In this document: in pieces, positions 1 through 10,280 of the stretch | Position numbering within the stretch: position 1 is the first letter of the stretch | How the letters are laid out: each line of letters starts with the position of its first letter | Assembly: GCA_963728975.1 (NCBI GenBank) | Contig: CAVSMF010000002.1 | Span: 248,001 to 312,000 of the forward strand | Source: DATFCK01 sp963728975 | Lineage (GTDB): Bacteria > Verrucomicrobiota > Verrucomicrobiia > Chthoniobacterales > UBA10450 | Length of the DNA: 64,000 nucleotides | Reading direction: 5' to 3' | The notes under the pieces: model-generated | What the model was told of the DNA's origin: nothing | The model's database searches: none | The model's input: the letters and a program-made list of their open reading frames with translations, nothing else | Program-made: the position numbers and the translations under genes

Positions 1-2
1 CG

Positions 3-371
3 TTGGGACGGGCGTTGATTTCGTTTTTCGCGCGGCATCCTGAGTTCAGTGTTTCTTTTGCCAATGTTACCGCAGCGTATGGACGTTCGGTTTACGATCG
101 CCTCATTCAAAGCCGGGAAATGCTCCACGTCTTGACGCTCGATTCTCGTAACGCAATGCATCAGCGCGAAAGCAACAGGCAAGCTCTGGCTGATCTGATT
201 CGCGAAACCGTGGGACTTCTCGAAGTAGCGTTGACTGATTCCGATCCGCGCTGGGCCGATTTCGGCCTGGGCTCTCAAGTGTCGCGTCGCCGCCGGTTTC
301 ACCGGGTTGCTCCCGGTCAAGCGAGGCGGGACGCACTTCCATTCTTCCCGGAGAAAAAAGCAGCCGCTTAG
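3..371 (+). CDS. Hypothetical protein, C-terminal part (5' end outside window)
   Basis: The frame is open from the window edge, so the true start lies upstream and only about 122 codons are visible. The visible part is mostly helical and ends in a DPRWADFGL-like segment, which I recall from the tail of uncharacterised Verrucomicrobia/Planctomycetes proteins. After that point (about residue 90) the translation turns Arg-rich and low in complexity. The +1 frame there reads a Ser/Pro/Val-rich linker, so a late frameshift is possible. The stop codon lies about 14 bp before the first family A repeat. Function unknown. Confidence 0.45.
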   Translation: MGRALISFFARHPEFSVSFANVTAAYGRSVYDRLIQSREMLHVLTLDSRNAMHQRESNRQALADLIRETVGLLEVALTDSDPRWADFGLGSQVSRRRRFHRVAPGQARRDALPFFPEKKAAA

Positions 372-384
372 CGCAGGCGTCCGG

Positions 385-830
385 CAGGTAGGGACGCATC
401 TCCGAGGCGTCCGGGGTTGATGGGTAACAACGCGCGTCTATTACCTGACGAAGCCAACCCGCGCGGGCATCTCGGAGAGATGCCCCTACCTGTGGCGAGC
501 CAGCGCCCCGTTTCAGGTAGGGACGCATCTCCGAGGCGTCCGGGGTTGATGGGTAACAACGCGCGTCTATTACCTGACGAAGCCAACCCGCGCGGGCATC
601 TCGGAGAGATGCCCCTACCTGTGGCGAGCCAGCGCCCCCGTTTCAGGTAGGGACGCATCTCCGAGGCGTCCGGGTTGATGGGTAACAACGCGCGTCTATT
701 ACCTGACGAAGCCAACCCGCGCGGGCATCTCGGAGAGATGCCCCTACCTGTGGCGAGCCAGCGCCCCCCGTTTCAGGTAGGGACGCATCTCCGAGGCGTC
801 CGGGTTGATGGGTAACAACGCTGCGTCCGC
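385..830. repeat. Family A tandem two-hairpin repeat, cluster 1 (about 3.5 units)
   Basis: Units start at 385, 514, 644 and 774, a period of 129-130 bp. Each unit carries a GACGC(ATCTCCGAG)GCGTC hairpin arm near its start. About 95 bp later comes GGGCATCTC-GGA-GAGATGCCC, a perfect 9-bp stem followed by CCTACCTG, the reverse complement of the unit's opening CAGGTAGG. The last unit stops after the first arm. The C tract before GTTTCAGG grows 4, 5, 6 along the array. The cluster fills the 577-base gap between two genes. No coding potential: the long ORFs here are repeat translations. Confidence 0.9.
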
Positions 831-948
831 GATGTGGCGCCCACATCGAACGCATCGGATAAAATTTCGTGGTTATTCGCACAATCCGCGGTAAGAAGAA
901 AATCGATCTTCCGACGCTCGATTACTCCAACACTCCAGTCTCGCTTTC

Positions 949-1758
949 ATGGAACGCGATTATCTCCTCGGCACCCACGAACAGGAATTGGCCCGGCTCG
1001 GTCTGCAGCATCGCGTCTGGCGCCCGGTCGTGCTCGATTGCTGGCAGGGCGCCGGAATCACCGTGGGTAAACGCGTAATCGATATCGGCGCCGGCCCCGG
1101 TTACGCCACTGTGGACCTGGCTGAGATTGTCGGCGGAACCGGCTCCGTAACGGCGGTCGAACGCTCAACCAATTTTGTCCGCGCGATCCGAGAAACCTGC
1201 CAGGCCCGATCGCTCGCCCCGGTTGCGGTCCACGAGCTCGACGTCATGATCGATCCGTTGCCGCCCGGCCCCTATGACTTCTCCTGGTGCCGTTGGCTGA
1301 TGGCGTTTGTTTCCGATCCCGCGCTGCTCGTAAGAAAATTGAGCGAGGTGATGCCGAAGGGAGGCATTTCCATTTTTCATGAGTACGGTCACTACGAAAC
1401 CTGGCGTTTTCTTCCGCCACTGGTTCATCAGGAAAAGTTCCGCCAACAGGTGATCGCTACCTGGCGCGAGTCCGGAGGCGAACCTGATTCAGCCCCCGGT
1501 TTGCCAAAGCTGCTTACCCGGAACGGGTTCGTTATTCGCTCGGCCAGACCGCTCATTTTTTGCGTTCGTCCGACGGATTACATGTGGCAATGGCCGGCAA
1601 CGTTCATCGAAGTTTACCTGCCGCGCCTGCAACAGATGGGGCGCATCGATCAAAAATTCATTGACGATTTCCTTGCCGAATTAAAAGCCATGGAAACAGA
1701 TCCGAACGCGTTGATGATCACGCCGCTCGTCCTGGAGATCATCGCTGAAAAGGAATAA
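949..1758 (+). CDS. Class I SAM-dependent methyltransferase
   Basis: A 269-residue soluble protein that should transfer a methyl group from S-adenosylmethionine to an unknown acceptor. The SAM-binding loop VIDIGAGPGYATVDLA (about residues 43-58) is the classic motif I glycine-rich turn. It is followed by an acidic beta-2 end (TAVERS) and a motif II-like segment (ELDVMIDPLPPGPYDFSWC). The remainder resembles the Methyltransf_11/25 fold with an extended C-terminal substrate part. Start: the ATG at 949 places the domain at the usual distance from the N-terminus; no clear ribosome site was seen. It stands alone between repeat cluster 1 and clpB, so context does not suggest a substrate. Confidence 0.8.
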   Translation: MERDYLLGTHEQELARLGLQHRVWRPVVLDCWQGAGITVGKRVIDIGAGPGYATVDLAEIVGGTGSVTAVERSTNFVRAIRETCQARSLAPVAVHELDVMIDPLPPGPYDFSWCRWLMAFVSDPALLVRKLSEVMPKGGISIFHEYGHYETWRFLPPLVHQEKFRQQVIATWRESGGEPDSAPGLPKLLTRNGFVIRSARPLIFCVRPTDYMWQWPATFIEVYLPRLQQMGRIDQKFIDDFLAELKAMETDPNALMITPLVLEIIAEKE

Positions 1759-1944
1759 GCGAAGAGGACAGCGGACGGTCCGGGGAAACACGGGCGCGAA
1801 CGCGAAAGGAGGAGCGGTGAAGAAGTTATTAACCGCGGATTACGTGGATGGACGCGGATTAGACGGTGGATGACAAATCGGAACCCAACACTCCATTCCT
1901 CCCTACCGAATTGCCCCGAGCCCAACGTTCTCTATTATTAGAGG

Positions 1945-4512
<2,568 letters not shown>

Positions 4513-4567
4513 GAATGGATCGCCCGCCCGGGCGGCGACAGGCAGGGACAAAGCGGCGCCCCATTTT

Positions 4568-4600
4568 CAGGTAGGGACGCATCTCCGAGGCGTCCGGGAT
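4568..4600. repeat. Family A first-arm solo copy
   Basis: A single CAGGTAGGGACGCATCTCCG-type arm with GAGGCGTCC, lying 55 bp after the clpB stop and detached from the tandem cluster that starts at 4711. Between them (4600-4710) is low-complexity AAGCACCAAGCACCAAAC text and no gene. Confidence 0.8.
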
Positions 4601-4710
4601 GGAGGGGGAATAAAGCACCAAGCACCAAACCCCAAGCATCAGGGAAGCACCAATATTCAATAACTAATAACTCATTAACCAGTAACCAAGTCCCGGAGGT
4701 CAGACGTCAG

Positions 4711-5302
4711 CAGGTAGGGACGCATCTCCGAGGCGTCCGGGGTTGATGGGTAACAACGCGCGTCTATTACCTGACGAAGCCAACCCGCGCGGGCATCTCG
4801 GAGAGATGCCCCTACCTGTGACGAGCCAGCGCCCCGTTTCAGGTAGGGACGCATCTCCGAGGCGTCCGGGGTTGATGGGTAACAACGCGTCAAGTACCCT
4901 GACGAAGCCAACCCGCGCGGGCATCTCGGAGAGATGCCCCTACCTGTGACGAGCCAGCGCCCCGTTTCAGGTAGGGACGCATCTCCGAGGCGTCCGGGGT
5001 TGATGGGTAACAACGCGTCAAGTACCTGACGAAGCCAACCCGCGCGGGCATCTCGGAGAGATGCCCCTACCTGTGGCGAGCCAGCGCCCCGTTTCAGGTA
5101 GGGACGCATCTCCGAGGCGTCCGGGGTTGATGGGTAACAACGCGTCAAGTACCTGACGAAGCCAACCCCGCGCGGGCATCTCGGAGAGATGCCCCTACCT
5201 GTGGCGAGCCAGCGCCCCGTTTCAGGTAGGGACGCATCTCCGAGGCGTCCGGGGTTGATGGGTAACAACGCGTCAAGTACCTGACGAAGCCAACCCGCGC
5301 CG
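4711..5302. repeat. Family A tandem two-hairpin repeat, cluster 2 (about 5 units)
   Basis: Units start at 4711, 4840, 4968, 5095 and 5223 (period 127-129 bp). They have the same two hairpin arms as cluster 1. The spacer between arms differs: the first unit has the GCGCGTCTATTACCTGAC version found in cluster 1, and the next four have GCGTCAAGTAC(C)CTGAC. The final unit breaks off after GCCAACCCGCGC. The cluster occupies the gap between clpB and the DUF4395 gene. Confidence 0.9.
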
Positions 5303-5399
5303 GCAGCGGATTCAGGGGATCGGCATCCGGCCGATCTGTTGGCCGAATGTTTTTCTAAAAAGCTGGGCGAAGGATATTATCGTTGTTAAATATCGATCC

Positions 5400-5894
5400 A
5401 TGACCGCCAAGACAAACTTCGTTCGGCAACAAGGGTTTGCTGAGACATCGACGGAGACGAGCACTTGCCAATATTCAGCCTTGATGTGGCAACCGCGCAT
5501 TATCGGGGTTCTGGTCGTGATCGGCTTGATTCTTCAACCCTGGCCATACTTTCTGGTTTTGTCCGCGCTTCTTTGGTGGAACGCGCTTTTACCGGCTCTG
5601 AATCCCTTCGATGCGCTTTATAATCAGCTCGTGGCAAAACCGAGAGGCCTGCCGCGCCTCGATCCAGCGCCCGCCCCGCGCCGGTTCGCCCAGGGGATGG
5701 CCGGGACTTTCATGCTCGGGATCGGACTTTCGCTTCTGTTCGACTTCCGCCCCCTGTTCTGGACGCTTGCCGCGTTGTTGCTGATTGCCTTGTCCGCTCT
5801 GATTTTCGGGCGGTTCTGTCTGGGCTCGTATCTTTTTTTCCTCTTTACCGGGAAGTCCGATTTTGCCAATCGAACGCTTCCCTGGAGCGGTTAG
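5400..5894 (+). CDS. DUF4395 family integral membrane protein
   Basis: Up to 164 residues with hydrophobic helices at roughly 32-60 and 100-150. The NPFDALYN segment (about 67-74) and the PAPAPRRFAQGMAG segment (about 90-103) are diagnostic of DUF4395. A GRFCLGSYLFFL stretch near the end matches the family's cysteine-containing C-terminal helix. Function unknown; the family is often found near thioredoxin-like or sulfur-related genes, but no such neighbour is present. The first 28 residues are polar and lack a ribosome site. The internal ATG at 5484 (MWQPRIIGV) is an equally good start. Confidence 0.72.
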   Translation: MTAKTNFVRQQGFAETSTETSTCQYSALMWQPRIIGVLVVIGLILQPWPYFLVLSALLWWNALLPALNPFDALYNQLVAKPRGLPRLDPAPAPRRFAQGMAGTFMLGIGLSLLFDFRPLFWTLAALLLIALSALIFGRFCLGSYLFFLFTGKSDFANRTLPWSG

Positions 5895-6142
5895 GCGCTG
5901 GGGAACCAGAAAAGTATCTAAGGAAATCAGGAAGGGGAATGGAGGGCGGAGCTCCGCGACGCCGGGGGATGGCGGGCAAACGCCCAACGTGGAATGCCGA
6001 ATCAGGGAGGACCAGGCTTCGCCTGAGCCACGGCTGGCAAGTAAGGAGGAGGCAGGTATTGGCGATTACCGCCCGGCAGAGAGGACTTTACCGGCAGACA
6101 AGATTGAACGGCCGAAGGGGGGCATTGTCTTAGAATCCACGT
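5895..6142. other. Intergenic region, degenerate repeats
   Basis: Contains short remnants of the 'AACCAGAAAAGTATCTAAGG' family E text and a GGCGGGCAAACGCCC palindrome. No gene is seen. Confidence 0.5.
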
Positions 6143-6475
6143 ATGATTAAAATCGCAGGCACAGCATTAGTCGCAGTCGCCCTCTTTTCGGCGGGCTCGG
6201 TCTTGGCGGGAAACAAGGGAGATGGTGGATGTTGCGCAAAAGGCGCTTCCCACAGCGAGAAGGTGGCGTGCGCCGATTTCTCGGCTCTCCACCTGAACGC
6301 AGATCAGAAAACCAAAATCGACGCATGGCAAGCCGAATGCGTCAAGGCCGGCTGCACCAAGGAAAGCCAGAAAACGTTTCTGAAACAGGCGAAGGGAATC
6401 CTGTCGCCGGATCAGTACGCAAAGCTGAAGCAGGAATGCAAAGGAACAAAGGGCGCAAAGAAGACTGAAGCTTAA
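6143..6475 (+). CDS. Small secreted Cys-rich LTxxQ-like protein, copy 1
   Basis: A 110-residue exported protein. A signal peptide (about 1-22, ending SVLAG) precedes a Cys/Lys-rich mature part with LNADQKTKID, a variant of the LTxxQ helix found in periplasmic Spy/CpxP-like proteins. A second repeat of that type (LSPDQYAKLK) lies near the end. Cys residues at about 30, 31, 43, 66, 71 and 99 could form disulfides or bind metal. It is paralogous to the gene at 6709, with an identical KGTKGAKKTEA ending. A hairpin terminator follows. The precise role is unknown; a periplasmic chaperone or metal-responsive role is only inference. Confidence 0.7.
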   Translation: MIKIAGTALVAVALFSAGSVLAGNKGDGGCCAKGASHSEKVACADFSALHLNADQKTKIDAWQAECVKAGCTKESQKTFLKQAKGILSPDQYAKLKQECKGTKGAKKTEA

Positions 6476-6483
6476 TTTTTGCG

Positions 6484-6541
6484 GAAGCAGTTCCGTTTTT
6501 CGAGTCGGGCGAGAAAAGAAATTTCTCGCCCGGCTTTGTTT
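6484..6541 (+). terminator. Double-hairpin intrinsic terminator, copy 1
   Basis: A short CGGAA-GCAG-TTCCG hairpin followed by TTTTT is succeeded by a perfect 11-bp stem (CGGGCGAGAAA, loop AGAAA, TTTCTCGCCCG at 6506-6532) and GCTTTGTTT. It lies 8 bp after the stop of the first small secreted protein. Confidence 0.85.
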
Positions 6542-6708
6542 CGACCCCCTTAGGAACCGTGGCTTGCTGAAAAAGCCGGCGTGGGCGGATCAGAAGAATC
6601 GGGGGAGCGGCGGGAACCAGTCACTTCCCTGGCGCGTGGGCGAGCGAAATTTCCCAATCGGCCGGGATTTTGACAAGGTCCATCCGAGCGGATTACCTTC
6701 CCGGTATT

Positions 6709-7029
6709 ATGACGAAATTCATTGCGTTGGTTGCGGCGGGAATGTTTGCGGCGGGAACAATGCTGGCCGGGAATCACGGCGGCTGTACACAGCAGGCCGG
6801 GAATGAGGGGAAAGCGGCATGCCAGGTTTCGGTGGCGAATCTCAACCTGACCACGGCCCAGAAGACAAAGATGGACGCGGTGATGGCCGAACATGCCAAA
6901 GCCGGTTGCACCCAGGAGAGCGAAGCGAAGTACATGAAAGAAACCAAAGCAATCCTGACCAAAGAGCAGTTCGCGAAATTCAAGGCGGAATGCAAAGGGA
7001 CAAAGGGAGCGAAGAAGACTGAAGCTTAA
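6709..7029 (+). CDS. Small secreted LTxxQ-like protein, copy 2
   Basis: A 106-residue paralogue of the 6143-6475 gene. The signal peptide (about 1-20, ending TMLAG) is followed by LTTAQKTKMD and LTKEQFAKFK helices and conserved Cys residues. The ATG at 6709 is chosen because it gives a normal signal peptide; the upstream in-frame extension is polar. The C-terminal KGTKGAKKTEA and roughly 95 bp beyond it are almost identical to copy 1, while the N-terminal half has diverged strongly. That points to gene conversion or constraint at the 3' end. Function unknown; probably periplasmic. Confidence 0.7.
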   Translation: MTKFIALVAAGMFAAGTMLAGNHGGCTQQAGNEGKAACQVSVANLNLTTAQKTKMDAVMAEHAKAGCTQESEAKYMKETKAILTKEQFAKFKAECKGTKGAKKTEA

Positions 7030-7036
7030 TTTTTGC

Positions 7037-7097
7037 GGAAGCAGTTCCGTTTTTCGAGCCGGGCGAGAAAAGAAATTTCTCGCCCGACTTTGTTTTA
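7037..7097 (+). terminator. Double-hairpin intrinsic terminator, copy 2
   Basis: Same architecture as the terminator at 6484-6541: CGGAA-GCAG-TTCCG plus T5, then a perfect 11-bp CGGGCGAGAAA/TTTCTCGCCCG stem at 7060-7086 and ACTTTGTTTT. Confidence 0.85.
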
Positions 7098-7140
7098 ATG
7101 AGGCCCTTCGGCTGATCTCCCGGGAAAGCGGGAGGAGACG

Positions 7141-7345
7141 GTGATTGAATCTGGAAACCAGGAAACCAGGAATGAAGATCAGATTGCTAAGGAAAGCAGG
7201 AAAGCAGGAACTAAATTGAATCTGGAAACCAGGAAACCAGAAAAGGAGAATCGCTAAGGAAAGCAGGAAATGCCGTTGTAGGGCGTCTCTGTGAGACGCC
7301 GGGAGAGGAGATTGAATCTGGAAACCGGGAAGATCGGCGGTGGGG
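7141..7345. repeat. Family E 'GGAAACCAGGAAACCAGG' repeats with a family A-like hairpin
   Basis: Three copies of a GAATCTGGAAACCAGGAAAC / GCTAAGGAAAGCAGGAAAG text with about a 75-bp period. At 7278-7300 a GTAGGGCGTCTCTGTGAGAC hairpin (GGCGTCTC/GAGACGCC) is embedded. The same combination recurs at 21991-22170. The rest of the gap to 7528 holds no gene. Confidence 0.75.
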
Positions 7346-7528
7346 TGATGGAGCAGGTAGCGGCGATTGACCCCAATCGCCAGGGGTTCCAGGGTCAGGA
7401 CGGGCGGCAGTGAAGTGCTGGAGTAATGGAGTATTGGGAAAGTGATTCGTGATCAGTGATCTGCCTACCGCGCCGGAGCCTTGCGCGCTCTGTCCCCCGA
7501 TCTCCCCTGGCGATTGGGTCAATCGCCG

Positions 7529-8656
7529 CTACCTGGACAGACTCTTTTCCAGCAGGTCGGCCAGCCGCCAGCCGGCCTTGTGCAATTCTTGACGAACGGT
7601 TTCAGCCGCCCATTTGCGGTAAGCGCCCTGTCCGGATTCCGGTTTCTCTTCGACCTCGCCGGCGGCTACCACGCGATCCTCTTCCTGCAAGGGGGCCACA
7701 TGCTGGAAGGCAAGACGTTCGTGCGCTTCGCGGGCAACCGGCAATATTTCGTCAGCCCAAGCTTCACTGTATTTTTCGAGTGGAATATCGGACGGCAGCT
7801 TCCAGTTTTTCGGTTCTTCCGTGGCCATTTCGTGTGCCAGCTTCTTTTCGGCGGTCTCCATCGCGCTGTGGCGTTCTTCCTTTGACATCGTTTCCGGCAA
7901 ACTGGGCAAAAGCGCGTTCACCGCGTCCAAATCCCAGAAGCCATGAAACTTTTTTTTGTGGACGCCTGACCGGCGCGCCGGCTCATCGTTTAATTCCAGA
8001 GTGAAGGTGTTTCCGCCCTCGTCGGCCAAGGCCGACTTCTCCGAGTCGGGATCGGCCACTTTACCGCTGCCATCGAAATATTCCGCGCCCACATGCAAGG
8101 GCTGGTGAATGTCGCCCACCAGATGGGCCAGAAGAATGATTGCGATCGGTTTGGTGATCTTGCGTTCGTTCTGCTCGGGAATACGGCCGCGCAGGACATC
8201 GACGCAATAGGAAATCATATGCACAATATCCCATTTGCTTCGGCCGGCCTTGCCGTCTCCATATTTTTCAGGCCGGCTCACCGGCACATCGGTGTAATGA
8301 AACCAGTGATGCGACGGGGTCGATGAATTGGGATCGTGGGTGGGAGGATTGGCTCGCCAAAAATCGCGCAGTTGAGCATCGATTCGAGGGTGCCGGGAAT
8401 AGTGGAAAGCTTTGGGATCGTCCGGGCCGTTCTTGTCCCAGCCTTTGATTTCGTCGGCGATTACCGATGCTTTTCGAAGGGTGATGCCGTTGAGCAACGC
8501 CGAGACCTGCCGGCCGGTCTCGGTGCCGGCGAGGCGTTCATCGGCGATGGCGCCGACTATTTCATGTCCGATCGGGCCGTAGGCGCTGACTCGGCCGGTG
8601 GCTGCGAGAGTGACCGCGGAAAGGAGAAGGAAAATGCGGCGGGGCAAGGGTGTCAT
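7529..8656 (-). CDS. Secreted S1/P1-type zinc nuclease
   Basis: A 375-residue phospholipase C-like zinc nuclease expected to cleave single-stranded DNA/RNA outside the cytoplasm. A signal peptide (about 1-25) is followed by the trinuclear-zinc ligand set: GHEIVG near the mature N-terminus, an ASVIADEIKGWD Asp, HHWFHYTDVP, HLVGDIHQPLHVG (HxxxD type) and a GFWDLD Asp motif, with GGNTFTLELND between the last two. The family normally starts its mature chain with Trp; here the equivalent residue appears to be Tyr (SAYGPIGHE). The tail beyond about 300 is longer than usual. It is a single gene reading toward the family E repeats. Confidence 0.88.
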   Translation of the reverse strand: MTPLPRRIFLLLSAVTLAATGRVSAYGPIGHEIVGAIADERLAGTETGRQVSALLNGITLRKASVIADEIKGWDKNGPDDPKAFHYSRHPRIDAQLRDFWRANPPTHDPNSSTPSHHWFHYTDVPVSRPEKYGDGKAGRSKWDIVHMISYCVDVLRGRIPEQNERKITKPIAIILLAHLVGDIHQPLHVGAEYFDGSGKVADPDSEKSALADEGGNTFTLELNDEPARRSGVHKKKFHGFWDLDAVNALLPSLPETMSKEERHSAMETAEKKLAHEMATEEPKNWKLPSDIPLEKYSEAWADEILPVAREAHERLAFQHVAPLQEEDRVVAAGEVEEKPESGQGAYRKWAAETVRQELHKAGWRLADLLEKSLSR

Positions 8657-8797
8657 GGCAAGTTGGTGACAATATCACAGTTTCCCGGGAAAGGAGTTTG
8701 TCGATCCACAGATTTCGCAGATTGACCCGGATTTGAGGTAAGCGAGTGAATCGAAAAATGCGATTAACTGGGCGTGGTACGCTTCCTCCGGGTTTGT

Positions 8798-9613
8798 CTA
8801 ATCGGCGGAAAATTTGGCGCCGAGCTGTTGCAATGAGGCTTGCAGTTTAGGGAAGTGTGAGCCGGCCCAGTAAACTTTTCCACAGCCGGGGCATCGTCGA
8901 AAACGGTTGTAATAGATGCGGGTGAGCGGTTCCAGCTGGTCCAGCACTTCCGATTTCGCTACATCCTGGAGAAGGGCGTTACATCGAAGACAGCGGGTAA
9001 ATGGCCGTATTTTGGCGGCGAGCTTAAAACGGTGGATGACTTCGAGCGTTTGGTTCGCAGGATCGTGAGAGCGGGGGCAATAACCGCTGGTGACGACAGC
9101 ATGCATCAGGAGGCGGCGGTCGCGGGTAAGCAGGGCGCGCTGGTCCCGTTGCATAATGTCGATCAATTGCCGGTCATCGGGGTCATTATCATAAGCCACG
9201 TCGAAGCCGAGGAGGCGCAGGTTGCGGGCGAGTTTTCCGAGGTGTCCGTCGGCTACGAACGCGCCGCGATCAAATTGCTGGAGATACGTGCCAGGGGAAA
9301 CCGCCGATCTAACATTAACGGGATAAACCTCGATCGCGCTATTTTTGCGTAATACAAATGAAAAATCAACGGCCGTACCGTCGACCGTGATTCCCCCAAT
9401 CTCAGGGTGCGGGACGCCGCAGGCTTCAATCGCGTCCTTGACCGATGTCGGCACCAACAGTGTCCGCTCAATCGTTTGCTCCACGGTCGACCTGGAACTG
9501 GCCGACCCGTTCTCGATCCGAACTGGCGGGCGATTCAACCGCGGCACCCGAAGAAAAAAAAGAAGCCCGCTATGAAAAGTGAGGCTGGCCCGGAACGGTT
9601 CGCCCCGCGTCAC
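8798..9613 (-). CDS. Mut7-C RNase domain protein with ubiquitin-like N-terminus
   Basis: About 271 residues. The N-terminal third is a ubiquitin/MoaD-like beta-grasp domain (VKDAIEACGVPHPEIGGITVDGT). The C-terminal two thirds are the Mut7-C PIN-type RNase: FVADGHLGKLARNLRLLGFDV, then ALLTRDRRLL with its acidic residues, then two CxxC zinc-ribbon pairs (CLRCNALL, CPGCGKVYW). I place the start at the GTG at 9613 because it overlaps the stop of the upstream acetyltransferase gene as GTGA, typical of translational coupling. The longer reading frame to 9727 lies entirely inside that gene. A cytoplasmic RNA-processing role is inferred from the family; no substrate is known. Confidence 0.83.
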   Translation of the reverse strand: MTRGEPFRASLTFHSGLLFFLRVPRLNRPPVRIENGSASSRSTVEQTIERTLLVPTSVKDAIEACGVPHPEIGGITVDGTAVDFSFVLRKNSAIEVYPVNVRSAVSPGTYLQQFDRGAFVADGHLGKLARNLRLLGFDVAYDNDPDDRQLIDIMQRDQRALLTRDRRLLMHAVVTSGYCPRSHDPANQTLEVIHRFKLAAKIRPFTRCLRCNALLQDVAKSEVLDQLEPLTRIYYNRFRRCPGCGKVYWAGSHFPKLQASLQQLGAKFSAD

Positions 9614-10116
9614 GCGCGACTCGGTTTGAGCATGCCCCGGTAAAAGCCCGGAGTTGAGTCCGCGATTGGGACGCCGCCGACCTCTTTTTGGTAAAAATCG
9701 AGGGAGGTAGTAGCCCCGATGATGCAATAAGCATAGCCCTGACTGGCCATATCCTGGAGCGTGGCCGTGAGCAGGGCCCGCCCGATGCCTTTATGCCGCG
9801 CCTCCTCCATTACTCCGGTCGGGCCGAAGAAGCCGCGCGCGGTAGCATCGTAGGTAGCGAAGCCCATGACTTCGAGGTCGTTGGTGGCGATGAAACAGGC
9901 GACCGGCTGGCGGGCGAAGGAGATCTCGCATTCGCTGGCCCAGCGTTCTCCAAAATGGGTGGCGACCCATTGAGCGACGAGCCGCTTTTCTGCCGCGAAA
10001 GCACGGCGGACGGTGACACCGGGCGGCGGCGGATGTTGCGCAATTTTGAGATCGTAGAGTTTAACCAGCAGATCGGCCATTGCTCTGGATCTTAGAACCG
10101 GCTCGACCAACATCAA
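9610..10116 (-). CDS. GNAT family N-acetyltransferase
   Basis: A 168-residue acetyltransferase. The acetyl-CoA pyrophosphate loop is visible as ARHKGIGRALL (about residues 108-118), preceded by a beta strand GFFGPTGV and followed by GYAYCIIGATTSLDFYQKEVGG, the usual motif B region. Substrate unknown. An alternative start at the internal Met (MADLLVKLY, about 10081) would remove 11 residues and fits better with a compact domain. The stop overlaps the GTG start of the Mut7-C gene, so the two are probably one transcript. Confidence 0.8.
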   Translation of the reverse strand: MMLVEPVLRSRAMADLLVKLYDLKIAQHPPPPGVTVRRAFAAEKRLVAQWVATHFGERWASECEISFARQPVACFIATNDLEVMGFATYDATARGFFGPTGVMEEARHKGIGRALLTATLQDMASQGYAYCIIGATTSLDFYQKEVGGVPIADSTPGFYRGMLKPSRA

Positions 10117-10147
10117 TCCTTAATTGTTTGGACCACTGCTGTTGAAT

Positions 10148-10280
10148 AGGGGAAAGCGGCGGGGACGCCGCTTCTACGTAGACGCGATCTCTGGTCGCAT
10201 GGGGTGCGAGGGGAAAGCGGCGGGGACGCCGCTTCTACGTAGACGCGATCTCCGGTCGCGTGGGTGCGAGGGGAAAGCGG
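10148..10280. repeat. 60-61 bp direct repeat, 2.2 copies, abutting a stop codon
   Basis: Units start at 10148, 10209 and 10269 with AGGGGAAAGCGG. Each full unit holds a GCGGCG-GGGA-CGCCGC hairpin and CTACGTAGACGCGATCTC. The third copy is cut after 12 bases, directly at the stop codon of the permease-amidohydrolase gene (10281). Confidence 0.8.

Noticed and set aside
385..830. Possible CRISPR array
   Set aside because: The periodic units are 118-130 bp and nearly identical throughout, without short repeats separated by unique spacers, and no cas genes are present; the same applies to 4711-5302 and 38097-38562.
4675..5268. 197-codon open frame on the minus strand with periodic peptide
   Set aside because: It is the translation of the family A repeat. 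The period is a multiple of three only in places and homologous frames occur in the other clusters.
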